Assembly (NCBI GenBank): GCA_036745875.1
Contig: DAIOFH010000021.1
Location: forward strand, 1 to 42,319
Length of the DNA: 42,319 nt
From: DAIOFH01 sp036745875
GTDB lineage: Bacteria > Planctomycetota > SZUA-567
Direction of reading: 5' to 3'
A model generated the notes under the pieces. That model was not told the DNA's origin and searched no databases. It saw only the letters and a program-made list of their open reading frames with translations. How positions within the stretch are numbered: position 1 is the first letter of the stretch; each line of letters starts with the position of its first letter. This document shows positions 1-7,735 of the stretch, in pieces. A program made the translations under genes and the position numbers.

Positions 1-203
1 ATAAAATATTATTGCAAATATACTTTTGTTGATTATACAAACCTCTTGCCGATTGACGATTTTGCAGGTTAAAAAGCGTATGCCTTCATGTTATTATATA
101 CTATTTAATAACTTAAAAGCGTCCCCCCTCCAACTCCGGTTCGGCGGAAAACTTTTAACTCCGCTCTTGCGGCGGAATGTCTTTTCAGTATAGTCGTAGG
201 AAA

Positions 204-336
204 TTTCTCAGGGCGGGGTGAAAGTCCCCACCGGCGGTAACTCGGGTTGTTCGAGAAGTCCGCGAGCATTTTTGACGAAATGCAGATCTGGTGCGAATCC
301 AGAACCGACGGTTGACAGTCCGGATGGAAGAGAAGA
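204..336 (+). promoter_or_regulatory. FMN riboswitch (RFN element)
   Basis: The segment carries the conserved landmarks of the RFN aptamer in order: the opening block GGGCGGGGTGAAAGTCCCCA near 211-230, ACCGGCGGTAA at about 230-240, the variable arm, GAATCCAGAACCGACGG near 296-311, and the closing GACAGTCCGGATGGAAGAGA at about 314-333. The aptamer binds flavin mononucleotide in the nascent mRNA and turns down riboflavin genes. It lies about 125 bases upstream of ribB on the same strand, which is the expected context. Confidence 0.96.
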
Positions 337-370
337 AGTGGTAAAACGCGCTTTTGGTCATGGATAGCGA

Positions 371-459
371 TTTTCCGCCCGGGCGGAAAACGCGCATCGG
401 ATGCAATAAGCAAAGTCACCCCCTTCTGCCCTGATTCTTTCCTGTTCCTGAAGGAGAAT
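371..459 (+). promoter_or_regulatory. Riboswitch expression platform: perfect palindrome plus possible SD-sequestering helix
   Basis: Between the aptamer and ribB there is a perfect 20-base palindrome, TTTTCCGCCCGGGCGGAAAA, at 371-390. It is not followed by a T run, so it does not look like a plain intrinsic terminator. Closer to the gene, ATTCTTT (434-440) can pair with GGAGAAT (453-459), using two G-U pairs, and would cover the ribB Shine-Dalgarno. This suggests, but does not prove, translational rather than transcriptional control. Confidence 0.5.
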
Positions 460-461
460 CA

Positions 462-1097
462 ATGGACGAAGCACTCAGCGGCACCCCCCGCCAACGTGTG
501 GAACTAGCGCTCGAAGCGCTGAAAGCCGGAAACGGCATCATCGTCGCCGACAATGCCGACCGCGAAAACGAAGGCGACGTCATCTACGCGGCAGAATCAC
601 TGACGGACAAACAGATGGCGCTCCTGATCCGCGAATGCAGCGGTATCGTCTGCCTGTGCCTGACGCCGGACAAGGCGAAATCCCTCCACCTCGACTATAT
701 GGTCAAAGACAACACCAGCCGTTACGGCACCGCATTCACCTGCTCCATAGAAGCGGCCGAAGGCGTCACGACCGGCGTGTCGGCGAAAGACCGGGTGACA
801 ACAATAAAAGCCGCCGTCAATCCGGCGGCAAAGCCGTCCGACCTGAACAGGCCGGGACACGTCTTCCCCCTAATAGCCAAGGCGGGCGGCGTTCTCGAAC
901 GCAACGGCCATACGGAAGCGACTGTGGATATGATGAAGCTGGCAGGACTGCAACCGGCGGGAGTGCTGTGCGAGCTGACCCTGTCGGACGGCAGGATGGC
1001 GAAAATGCCCGAACTAATGGCGTTTTCGAGGCAGGAAAACCTCCCGCTCGTCACGGTGGAAGATATTGCCGAATACCGGAAGCAGCAAGAGAACTAG
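462..1097 (+). CDS. ribB: 3,4-dihydroxy-2-butanone 4-phosphate synthase
   Basis: The 211-residue product converts ribulose 5-phosphate to 3,4-dihydroxy-2-butanone 4-phosphate plus formate, the branch of riboflavin synthesis that supplies the xylene ring. It has the family acidic metal-binding loop DRENEGD near residues 33-39, SGIVCLCLTPD, the block EAAEGVTTGVSAKDRVTT, and RPGHVFPLIAKAGGVLERNGHTEA with the histidine-containing active-site segment. Its length matches the single-domain RibB of enterobacteria (about 217 residues), so it is not the bifunctional RibBA. The ATG is set by AAGGAGA eight bases upstream. It sits alone behind an FMN riboswitch, so it should be made when FMN is scarce. 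Confidence 0.97.
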   Translation: MDEALSGTPRQRVELALEALKAGNGIIVADNADRENEGDVIYAAESLTDKQMALLIRECSGIVCLCLTPDKAKSLHLDYMVKDNTSRYGTAFTCSIEAAEGVTTGVSAKDRVTTIKAAVNPAAKPSDLNRPGHVFPLIAKAGGVLERNGHTEATVDMMKLAGLQPAGVLCELTLSDGRMAKMPELMAFSRQENLPLVTVEDIAEYRKQQEN

Positions 1098-1242
1098 AGC
1101 ATTTTAAGAATTTTCGTGAATATTAGGATTTAGTCGCGCCATCTCCCTTACGCTATATTCCGCCAAACTACCGGCGAAATAAAGCTATCGGTCGAGCTCG
1201 CGTCTAAAACCTATATTCACAGAATTTCTTAAAATGCTATAG
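1094..1242. repeat. Long imperfect inverted repeat, MITE-like
   Basis: The arms start with CTAGAGCATTTTAAGAA at 1094 and return as TTCTTAAAATGCTATAG ending at 1242. The match continues inward for about 34 bases (GTGAATATTAGG against the reverse complement of CCTATATTCAC) with a few mismatches. The interior of about 75 bases has no coding potential. The element abuts, and slightly overlaps, the ribB stop codon. It may be a non-autonomous mobile repeat or a transcript-end structure. There is no T run on either side. Confidence 0.7.
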
Positions 1243-1259
1243 CATACGGAGTGGATTTT

Positions 1260-1302
1260 CCCCCTCACCCTGGCCCTCTCCCCCATCGGGGGGCGAGGGC
1301 AT
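1260..1302. repeat. GC-rich palindromic intergenic repeat (CCCTCACCC/CCCTCTCCC type)
   Basis: The segment reads CCCCCTCACCCTGGCCCTCT followed by CCCCCATCGGGGGGCGAGGG, giving a strong hairpin. Related segments occur at 16011-16137 and 37378-37420 in this window, so this is a dispersed intergenic repeat family. The remainder to 1486 has short open frames, but none has a convincing start or recognisable product, and I see no gene there. Confidence 0.6.
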
Positions 1303-1486
1303 CATGAGCAGGGTTTTTCGTAACGGTCAACCAGGGTTCACATGCCGGGGCGTTTTGCCCGCAAGAAATACCGTTCGAGTCTCGCCAGGGCTGCGCATGC
1401 CACAGGGATTCACCGGCTTATTTGGTCATGGCGAGGGGGAGCGGTCCCATCATCAACACCGCACCGGAGTACCTTTACGATTCCCG

Positions 1487-2008
1487 CTAGCCTTCCCGGC
1501 CGAATCGCCAAAGCAGCGTCGACGAGGTCTCCCCGGTTTTCTCCATCCCTGATTTGAGACACACGCGCTGAGAAGCAGGATTATCCTTGTCGGTCTCGGC
1601 GATCACCGACCTGACGCCCGGCTGTTTCATCGCCCAGCGGCAAAGCGCTTCGGCAGCTTCCGTCATGTAACCCTGTTTTCTATGGTCGGCATTGATCCCG
1701 TAGCCGATTTCGACCTCGCCCTTTTCATCGGGACAACCTTTGAAACAGGCGCTGCCGATCGACATGTTGGCAGCGACCAGGACGATTTGCCAATTGGTGA
1801 ACCAGAGGTGCTGCCCGGGATGCGTCCGGGCCATATCGTAAAGCCAGCTCATCGCCTCCAGCTCGTGCCCGCGAAGCGCCGTCCCGGACCGCTCCAGGCC
1901 AAGAGCCGTTTCCATCGCGGCCGGCTCATCGAGCAACAGGGCGAAATGGTCGAGCGCCAGCGGGATGATCCTCAGGCGTGTCGTCGCGATTTCTTCCGGG
2001 AAAACCAT
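1487..2008 (-). CDS. GNAT family N-acetyltransferase, RimJ/RimL-like
   Basis: The 173-residue protein has the layout of the RimJ/RimL branch of GNAT acetyltransferases, which move an acetyl group from acetyl-CoA to an amine, often a protein N-terminus, or to a small molecule. It opens with TTRLRIIPL, the usual first strand. It carries GEVEIGYGINADHRKQGYMTEAAEAL, whose basic/glycine stretch HRKQGYMTEA corresponds to the pyrophosphate-binding loop, and NPASQRVCLKSGMEKTGE near the C-terminus, the typical N-x-A-S-x-x-V-x-x-K-x-G-F/M motif. The start has only a weak ribosome site. It begins 13 bases after the DUF554 gene and is probably co-transcribed with it. The substrate cannot be told. Confidence 0.85.
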   Translation of the reverse strand: MVFPEEIATTRLRIIPLALDHFALLLDEPAAMETALGLERSGTALRGHELEAMSWLYDMARTHPGQHLWFTNWQIVLVAANMSIGSACFKGCPDEKGEVEIGYGINADHRKQGYMTEAAEALCRWAMKQPGVRSVIAETDKDNPASQRVCLKSGMEKTGETSSTLLWRFGREG

Positions 2009-2021
2009 CCATTCACCATTT

Positions 2022-2735
2022 TCAAAGCGGCAGATGCGTCCAGAGATAGGATATGGGCGTAATCAACAGCAAAGCCGGCAGCATGTCGGTGACGCGGAAC
2101 AGTTTGATTTCCGCCATTCTGAACCCTGTCGCCAGGATCAGCAAGCCGCCGCAGCCGGAAAAGTCCGCGACCATGCCTGGAGTAAGCAAAGGCGCGATGC
2201 TTCCGGAAACAAGGGCGAGACACAGGTAGACGAGAAACATCGGCGCGGCGAGGAGCGATATGATGACGCCGGCATTGGCGGCAAAAACAAACGCGGTGAA
2301 AATGTCCAGCACGCATTTGGAAAACAGCAAAGAATTGTCGCCGGTGACGGTCGCATGCATGGCGCCGTAGATTCCCGTCGGCCCGGTGCAGAAGAGGATC
2401 ACGGCAATGGCGAAAAACTCCAGGTTGCGCGCGCGTTCGGCGGGATCGGCCGGGCCGCCCCTGACGATCATCGCCGCGCACCACTCGCCCGCATGGCGCA
2501 GCCGCATTTCCAGGCGACAGACAGTCCCGACAATCACCCCAAGAATCAGCGCCAAAATCACCGCGGGCAGATTCTGCATTTTAATAATGCTGAGAGTGGC
2601 CATGCCGAACGTCGCCACGGCAAAAGTCGACGGCAAAGCCAGCTTCAGCCTTTCCGGCAACAGTTTTCCCCCGATGGTCCCAAGCACACCCCCTATGACG
2701 ATGGCCAAGACATCGGCAATCATTCCAACCGACAT
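2022..2735 (-). CDS. DUF554 family membrane protein (YdfK/YqgA-like)
   Basis: The 237-residue protein is very hydrophobic, with about six to seven predicted transmembrane segments. It matches the DUF554 pattern: an N-terminal GVLGTIGGKLLPERLKLALP, a central FFAIAVILFCTGPTGIYGA, and a C-terminal CGGLLILATGFRMAEIKLFRVTDMLPALL. The family has no firmly assigned biochemical role. The ATG at 2735 is chosen because GAAGGT stands a few bases upstream; frames that extend further run through the assembly gap and are not real. It is followed by the GNAT gene with 13 bases between them. Confidence 0.85.
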   Translation of the reverse strand: MSVGMIADVLAIVIGGVLGTIGGKLLPERLKLALPSTFAVATFGMATLSIIKMQNLPAVILALILGVIVGTVCRLEMRLRHAGEWCAAMIVRGGPADPAERARNLEFFAIAVILFCTGPTGIYGAMHATVTGDNSLLFSKCVLDIFTAFVFAANAGVIISLLAAPMFLVYLCLALVSGSIAPLLTPGMVADFSGCGGLLILATGFRMAEIKLFRVTDMLPALLLITPISYLWTHLPL

Positions 2736-2876
2736 TGCTTTACCTTCTTTCCTTCGTTTTTCAAACAACAATAATTGTATACAATTCAACAAAACCCGGA
2801 TAGTCGATATTAACAATTGACACGATAAAGGCAAGGTTTTGTCTTTTGGAAACGCAAGAAAGATGGGGGAAATGAG

Positions 2877-2931
2877 TTTTGATTTTTCGACAACCGGAGC
2901 GGAAATACGAGGATAACGGGGACATGTAACC
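2877..2931. repeat. 55-bp exact duplication, left copy (gap edge)
   Basis: The last 55 bases before the N run are identical to the first 55 after it (3032-3086). Exact 55-base end overlap is what a de Bruijn assembler leaves when two contigs share one terminal k-mer and are joined by 100 Ns. The interval 2736-2876 upstream holds only the DUF554 promoter region. Confidence 0.85.
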
Positions 2932-3031
2932 NNNNNNNNNNNNNNNNNNNNNNNNNNNNNNNNNNNNNNNNNNNNNNNNNNNNNNNNNNNNNNNNNNNNN
3001 NNNNNNNNNNNNNNNNNNNNNNNNNNNNNNN
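2932..3031. other. Assembly gap (100 N)
   Basis: There are exactly 100 undetermined bases, the usual scaffolding placeholder rather than a measured length. Because the flanks are the same 55-mer, the true sequence may have a single copy and no gap, or a collapsed repeat. No gene should be called across it. Confidence 0.95.
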
Positions 3032-3086
3032 TTTTGATTTTTCGACAACCGGAGCGGAAATACGAGGATAACGGGGACATGTAACC
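3032..3086. repeat. 55-bp exact duplication, right copy (gap edge)
   Basis: This is the second copy of 2877-2931. Its last 14 bases form the left arm of the hairpin at 3073-3124, a likely reason the assembly graph broke at this point. Confidence 0.85.
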
Positions 3087-3124
3087 TAACTGCCAAACTG
3101 TCGGCAATTCGGTTACATGTCCCC
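3073..3124. repeat. 22-bp-arm hairpin GGGGACATGTAACC...GGTTACATGTCCCC
   Basis: The arms at 3073-3094 and 3103-3124 are complementary over 22 bases with two mismatches, separated by an 8-base loop. The hairpin lies just past the aldolase stop codon and could end the sugar operon transcript. GGGGACATGTAACC-like ends also resemble palindromes mobilised by REP-associated tyrosine transposases, but no such transposase is visible here. Confidence 0.7.
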
Positions 3125-3140
3125 CGAGTTCCTCTTGTAT

Positions 3141-3785
3141 TTACTTGCCCTGGCCGTATTTGTTGCGGAAGTAGTCGCGCATGATGGCGATGTTTTCCTT
3201 GGAAATCGGCACCGGCTCGCCGATCTGCTTGCACATGTGATAGATTTGTGCCGTCAGTTCCAAAACCTTCGCCGTGCGGAAAGCGCCTTCCATGGATTCG
3301 CCGACGCACACCGCGCCATGGGACTGCAAAAGGCAGGCATAGCCGTTCTTGCCGAGCGCGGCGACACAGTTGGCGGCGAGTTCGGGGGAGCCGGGGAGCG
3401 CGTATTCCGCGACCTTGATTTCTTCGCCCAGCGACTGCGCGGCTTCGTCCATGACCAGCGGGATGCTCTGCTTCAAACAGGCGAAAACCATCGAGTAAAT
3501 AGGATGGGTATGAACGACGGCGTTGATTTCCGGACGGCTGCGCATCACGGAAAGATGAAGGTCGAGTTCGATGCTGGGCTTGCGCTCGCCCTCGAGCCTG
3601 GTGCCGTCGAGCTTATAAACAAGGATATCGTCGCAGCAACAGGCGTGATAATCCATTCCGCTGGGGGTGATGTAAATATTGCCGGTCGTGGTGTCGCGAA
3701 AACTGATGTTGCCCCAGGTCTCCACAGTCAACTGGGAATTGATCATGGTCAATCCGGCGTCAATCAACAACTGCTTGCAATCCAT
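3141..3785 (-). CDS. Class II aldolase, L-fuculose-1-phosphate aldolase-like
   Basis: The 214-residue protein belongs to the zinc-dependent aldolase/adducin fold. By family precedent these cleave ketose 1-phosphates such as fuculose or rhamnulose 1-phosphate to dihydroxyacetone phosphate and lactaldehyde. Visible signatures are TVETWGNISFR, the phosphate-loop region ITPSGMDY, the catalytic/metal segment KPSIELDLHLSVMRSRPEIN with its glutamate, the metal ligands of VVHTHP, and the third ligand in LLQSHGAVCVG. The length equals FucA (215). I chose the ATG at 3785 because ATGGAG stands six bases upstream; upstream in-frame codons lack a spaced ribosome site. It is the last gene of the kinase/GRE/ABC cluster, separated from the binding protein by a terminator-like hairpin. 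The true sugar is unknown. Confidence 0.88.
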   Translation of the reverse strand: MDCKQLLIDAGLTMINSQLTVETWGNISFRDTTTGNIYITPSGMDYHACCCDDILVYKLDGTRLEGERKPSIELDLHLSVMRSRPEINAVVHTHPIYSMVFACLKQSIPLVMDEAAQSLGEEIKVAEYALPGSPELAANCVAALGKNGYACLLQSHGAVCVGESMEGAFRTAKVLELTAQIYHMCKQIGEPVPISKENIAIMRDYFRNKYGQGK

Positions 3786-3840
3786 TTTTTTCTCCATTCC
3801 TTTCAGCACAGCAAAACATAGGTGAAAACCCTATGGAAAA

Positions 3841-3868
3841 GCCGGGAACCAAAACGGCGATTCCCGGC
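3841..3868 (-). terminator. Intrinsic terminator or attenuator between binding protein and aldolase
   Basis: GCCGGGAA at 3841-3848 pairs with TTCCCGGC at 3861-3868. Read on the minus strand, the hairpin is followed by TTTTCC. The stem is short, so partial read-through into the aldolase is likely; it would raise binding-protein message relative to aldolase message. Confidence 0.6.
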
Positions 3869-3906
3869 CATGGGATCTGGAACATTCTCAAATCCGTCGC
3901 ATCGGC

Positions 3907-4878
3907 TCAGTCGACATACTTGGACAGGTACTGCATGTGTTCCTTGACGTTGTCCTTGGCGATGACGCGGCAGCCGGTGTCGATGTACATTTCGTAGGGT
4001 TCGCCGCGAACCATCTTGCAGATGTTGATGACGCTGAGTTCACCCATCTTAGCAGGGTATTGGGCGACGGTGCAAAGGAAATCGCCCGCCTCGACCAGGT
4101 TCAGGGCTTCACTGACGGCGTCGTAGCCGATGATCTGGATCTGCTCCTTGAGGCCCGCTTCCTCGACCGCGCGAAGGGCGCCTATGCCCATGTTGTCGTT
4201 GCTGCAGAAAAACAGCTTGAGGTCGGGGTTGGCGCTGATGATGTTCTGCGCCGCGGTATAGCCCTGGTCGACTTCCCAGTTCGCGGTCTGTTCGGCGACG
4301 ACGACCACCGCGTCACCCGCGCCCTCGATAAAGCCGTTGCGGCGGTCGGAAGTGTTCTGGTGGCCTTCGATGCCGGTGAGGATCGCGGTCTTGGTGCCCT
4401 TGGGGAATTTATTCCTGACGAATTCGCCCGCCAGCTTCGCGCCCTGGAAGTTGTCCGTGCCGTAGAAGGGGATTTCAATCCCGGCAAGGGCGGCGACGTC
4501 CTTGTTGATGAGGGTGTCGGCGTTGACAACCGGCACGCCCTGCTCTTTCGCCTTGCGCAAGGCGGTTTCAAGGCCTTCCGAGGCGCTCGGGACGATGATG
4601 AGGCCGTCGACCTTGTTGGACAGCATGTTTTCGATGATGGTCAATTGGGTCGCCGCACTGGCGTGCTGGTCGCCGGCTTGGATGTCTATCCTGCAGCCAA
4701 GCTCCTTGGCCTGCTCGCGCGCGCCATTGGCAAGGGTGATGTGGAACTCATTGTTCAGGGTCATACCGGCGAAGCCGATCGTAATGTCCTTGTAGTCTTT
4801 CGGTTGTCCTGCCTGCACGGTCGTGCACAAAACGACGAAAAGGGCCGCGATACCGCACAAAAACAAAGATCTCTTCAT
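3907..4878 (-). CDS. Sugar ABC transporter substrate-binding protein (RbsB-like)
   Basis: The 323-residue periplasmic protein has a signal peptide (KRS, a hydrophobic stretch, then cleavage after VQA near residue 24) and a ribose/galactose-type binding fold: ITIGFAGMTLNNEFH at the start of lobe one, DGLIIVPSASEGLETAL, PVVNADTLI, LFFCSNDNMGIGALRAVEEAG and IIGYDAV. It should capture a monosaccharide or related polyol for the permease and ATPase encoded just upstream. The start is firm: AAGGAGGAG lies five bases before the ATG. A large inverted repeat separates it from the permease gene, so it may have its own promoter or a stabilised message. Confidence 0.93.
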   Translation of the reverse strand: MKRSLFLCGIAALFVVLCTTVQAGQPKDYKDITIGFAGMTLNNEFHITLANGAREQAKELGCRIDIQAGDQHASAATQLTIIENMLSNKVDGLIIVPSASEGLETALRKAKEQGVPVVNADTLINKDVAALAGIEIPFYGTDNFQGAKLAGEFVRNKFPKGTKTAILTGIEGHQNTSDRRNGFIEGAGDAVVVVAEQTANWEVDQGYTAAQNIISANPDLKLFFCSNDNMGIGALRAVEEAGLKEQIQIIGYDAVSEALNLVEAGDFLCTVAQYPAKMGELSVINICKMVRGEPYEMYIDTGCRVIAKDNVKEHMQYLSKYVD

Positions 4879-4940
4879 AACTCCTCCTTGCAAAAAATTA
4901 CTTTCCCCTGTCACGCCAGCAACACACTGACGCTGCCCTA

Positions 4941-5065
4941 TACCGATTTCAGTTGAGAATCTCCGTTTAGCGCCTTTGTGGTTCCCTTTTCAACCTTGGT
5001 TACAGTATGAAGATATCACACCGAAATCGGTAAACAGGAACGGAGAATCTCAACTGGAAACGGTA
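4941..5065. repeat. Inverted repeat with 26-bp arms upstream of the binding protein gene
   Basis: ACCGATTTCAGTTGAGAATC at 4942-4961, continuing to 4967, is matched on the opposite strand by 5039-5064 with three mismatches. A smaller palindrome, ACCGAAATCGGT, lies in the loop at about 5020-5031. The element fills much of the 285-base space between permease and binding protein. It may stabilise mRNA, act as an operator, or be a MITE-like repeat. I see no gene in this space. Confidence 0.7.
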
Positions 5066-5163
5066 ATATACCGAACCCGCGCTTTCCACTGCGAAAGAAA
5101 CATGCCTCCTTTCTTGGCCAAGCCTTATAAATCACCCTGATTCCCACTTGCGGAACCTCTTAA

Positions 5164-6141
5164 TCATTCAGCCTTGCGTTCACGCGACTTGTCGACATAC
5201 ACCGCGCCGATGATGACCATGCCGGTGAGGATGGTCTGATAGTAGGTCGGGACATTGAGGATCTGCAGCCCGCAGGTCAACGAGCCGAGAATCAGCGCGC
5301 CGACCAGGGTGTTCCCGATCTTGCCCCTGCCACCGGAGAGGGAAATGCCGCCGATGACGGTAGCGGCGATGGCGTTCATTTCGTAGCCGCTTCCGGCGTT
5401 CGGGTCGGCGTAGGAAAGGCGGGACAACAGCATGATGCCGCCGATGGCGGCGAAAATGCCGCTTAGGATGTAGGCGCTCATTTCAACCCTCTTGATGCGC
5501 ACGCCGGAGAGCTTTGCCGCGTTCGGGTTGCCGCCGAAAGCGTAGATATGGCGGCCGAAGCGGGTATAGGACATGACGACAATCATGAGGATGTAAAAGA
5601 CAAACACATACAACACCGACACCGGCATGCTGCCGACGACCTTGGCGTTCATGATCTTGCCGAGTTCCGGAGGAAAACGGGATATCGGTTTACCGAGATT
5701 GATGAGGAGGGCAAGCCCGCGCAGAATCTGCATGGTGCCGAGGGTCGCGATGAAGGCGGGTACCTTGCCGTAACTCACCAAGGCGCCGTTCACCAGCCCC
5801 GCAAGCGCCCCAGCGACAATGGCGGCAAGGCAGGCGAGCCAGACCGGCGTCCCGCCCTTGATCATCAGCCCCGCGAAAATGCCGACAAAACCCACCATGG
5901 AACCGACGCATAGGTCTATGCCGCTCGTCAGGATGACGAGAGACGCGCCGATGGCGATGACCGCGATGATGGAAGACTGGGTAATGATGTTTTGGATGTT
6001 GGTGATCGTGAGGAAATTACGACCGAAGTAATGACAAAGCAGAGTGAAGATGACGATAATCGCCACCGCGCCGATGTAGAGCGTCAACGCGCTCCAGTCG
6101 ATGGATTTTTCGGTTTTTCTTTCAGTTGCCGTACTGGACAT
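5164..6141 (-). CDS. Sugar ABC transporter permease (RbsC-like)
   Basis: The 325-residue integral membrane protein belongs to the BPD_transp_2 family of ribose/xylose-type permeases. Visible family features are a cytoplasmic N-terminus, GASLVILTSGIDLCVGSMVG, PAFIATLGTMQILRGLALLI, the coupling-loop segment YTRFGRHIYAFGGNPNAAKLSG, which contacts the ATPase, and ATVIGGISLSGGRGKIGNTL near the C-terminus. About eight to ten transmembrane helices are expected. GGAAGG precedes the ATG by five bases. The gene follows the ATPase by 22 bases in the same operon. Confidence 0.93.
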   Translation of the reverse strand: MSSTATERKTEKSIDWSALTLYIGAVAIIVIFTLLCHYFGRNFLTITNIQNIITQSSIIAVIAIGASLVILTSGIDLCVGSMVGFVGIFAGLMIKGGTPVWLACLAAIVAGALAGLVNGALVSYGKVPAFIATLGTMQILRGLALLINLGKPISRFPPELGKIMNAKVVGSMPVSVLYVFVFYILMIVVMSYTRFGRHIYAFGGNPNAAKLSGVRIKRVEMSAYILSGIFAAIGGIMLLSRLSYADPNAGSGYEMNAIAATVIGGISLSGGRGKIGNTLVGALILGSLTCGLQILNVPTYYQTILTGMVIIGAVYVDKSRERKAE

Positions 6142-6163
6142 GGTTGCCTTCCGTCACCAAGGG

Positions 6164-7735
6164 TCAAGAAGCGGACAGCCCACTGAGGGCATAGGACAAA
6201 AGCGTTTCCTGGGTCAGATTGTCGTCGTTTTCCAAAACGGTCGAGATGCGGCCTTCGCGCATCACGGCGATGCGGTCGCACATCTTCATGAGTTCCACCA
6301 TATCGGAGGAGATCATGACGATGGACGCGCCCTCGGCGACCAGCTGTTCCATGATGCCGTATATTTCGTCCCGCGCGCCGACGTCTATGCCGCGGGTCGG
6401 TTCGTCGAAAATATAGATGCTTGCCCTGGAACAAAGCCATTTGGCGATGACCACCTTCTGCTGGTTGCCGCCGGAAAGGTTTTTCGCCTCGGCGCGGTGG
6501 TCGCCGGGCTTGATGCGCAGGTCCCGCACATACCTGCGGCAGGTCTCGGTGATGTTTCGCTTCCTCAGAAACACCTTGCCGAACTGGCCGAGATTCGGAA
6601 GGGCGATGTTGTCCGCGACTGAATGCATCAGCACCAACCCCGCGTCCTTCCTGTCCTCGGACAGATAGACGACGCCCTTCTTGATCGTCTCGTGGACGCC
6701 GCCGGTCAATTCTTCGCCGTTGTACAGGACGGAACCGGAGCTGCGCTTGAAATCGCCGATAATGCAACGGGCAAGTTCCGAGCGGCCCGCGCCGACAAGC
6801 CCGGAGATGCCGAGTATCTCCCCCTTTTCCAGGGTGAGGTCGATGTTGTGGAGCCGGTTGCGGTAACAGAGGCCGCGGACTTCGAGGACGGGCTGAGGGT
6901 TCTCGCGCTTCATCCGCTGCGACTTGACCAGCTTGACCTCGCGGCCCACCATCATCCTGGTGAGGTCGCCTTCGGTCACTTCGTCCAACCCCACTTCGGC
7001 GACGAATTCGCCGTCGCGCATGACCGTGCACCTGTCGCCGATTTCAAAAAGCTCCTGCATGCGGTGGGAGATATAGACGATGCCGATGCCCCGCGACTTG
7101 AGATCGTTTATCTTGTCGAAAAGCATGCGCGTTTCCTTGTCGGTGATGGCCGCCGTCGGCTCGTCGAGGACAAGGACCTTGACGTCGTTGGAAATGGCCT
7201 TGGCAATTTCCACCAGCTGTTTCTGCGCCACGCTCAAGTCGGCGATGAGCGTTTCCGCCGGGACGTTCAGGCCGATCATTTCCATGTATTCCATGGCTTC
7301 GCAGAGGGCGCGTTTCTTGTTGATGAACACCGGCCCGCCGTATTCCTTCCCAAGGAAAATGTTTTCGTAGATCGGCAGGTGCGGCACCAGGTTGAATTCC
7401 TGGTAGATGACGCTGATCCCCGCGTCCAGCGTTTCCTTGGGCGTCTCGGCGCAAAACGGCCTGCCGTCCACGAATATTTCCCCGCCTTCGCGGCGATACG
7501 CGCCGGAAAGGATTTTAATAAGCGTCGACTTGCCCGCCCCGTTCTCCCCCAGGAGCACATGCACTTCGCCGGGACGGACGCGCAACCGCGCCTTCCGGAG
7601 CACCTGCACGCCGTAAAAACTTTTGTCGATGTCGCGCATTTCAAGGACGTAGCTGTCCGCCGGAAGGCAATGCGGGTGCGCATCCCCTTCCCTGACTATC
7701 GCCTGGCAGTAGTGAACATTCTTCATGTGGTTCAT
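6164..7735 (-). CDS. Sugar ABC transporter ATP-binding protein (RbsA-like, double ATPase)
   Basis: The 523-residue protein has two ABC domains, as in RbsA/XylG/MglA. The N-terminal half shows Walker A GENGAGKST, a diverged signature in the position of LSVAQKQLVEIAKA, and Walker B VLVLDEPTAAIT. The C-terminal half has the usual divergent Walker A GLVGAGRSE, the signature LSGGNQQKVVIAKWL and Walker B IYIFDEPTRGIDVGARDEI. It powers uptake through the downstream permease. Its ATG overlaps the TGA of the activase gene in an ATGA junction, with AAGGAT upstream, implying translational coupling. A second ATG nine bases in is possible. Confidence 0.94.
   Translation of the reverse strand: MNHMKNVHYCQAIVREGDAHPHCLPADSYVLEMRDIDKSFYGVQVLRKARLRVRPGEVHVLLGENGAGKSTLIKILSGAYRREGGEIFVDGRPFCAETPKETLDAGISVIYQEFNLVPHLPIYENIFLGKEYGGPVFINKKRALCEAMEYMEMIGLNVPAETLIADLSVAQKQLVEIAKAISNDVKVLVLDEPTAAITDKETRMLFDKINDLKSRGIGIVYISHRMQELFEIGDRCTVMRDGEFVAEVGLDEVTEGDLTRMMVGREVKLVKSQRMKRENPQPVLEVRGLCYRNRLHNIDLTLEKGEILGISGLVGAGRSELARCIIGDFKRSSGSVLYNGEELTGGVHETIKKGVVYLSEDRKDAGLVLMHSVADNIALPNLGQFGKVFLRKRNITETCRRYVRDLRIKPGDHRAEAKNLSGGNQQKVVIAKWLCSRASIYIFDEPTRGIDVGARDEIYGIMEQLVAEGASIVMISSDMVELMKMCDRIAVMREGRISTVLENDDNLTQETLLSYALSGLSAS

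Noticed and set aside
1304..1557. Two overlapping short frames downstream of ribB
   Set aside because: No ribosome site or recognisable product, and they begin inside a palindromic repeat and run into the convergent acetyltransferase gene.
2877..3086. Reading the duplicated 55-mers as a tandem repeat or CRISPR-like array
   Set aside because: There are only two copies, each exactly at a gap edge and of a typical assembler overlap length; no spacers are visible.
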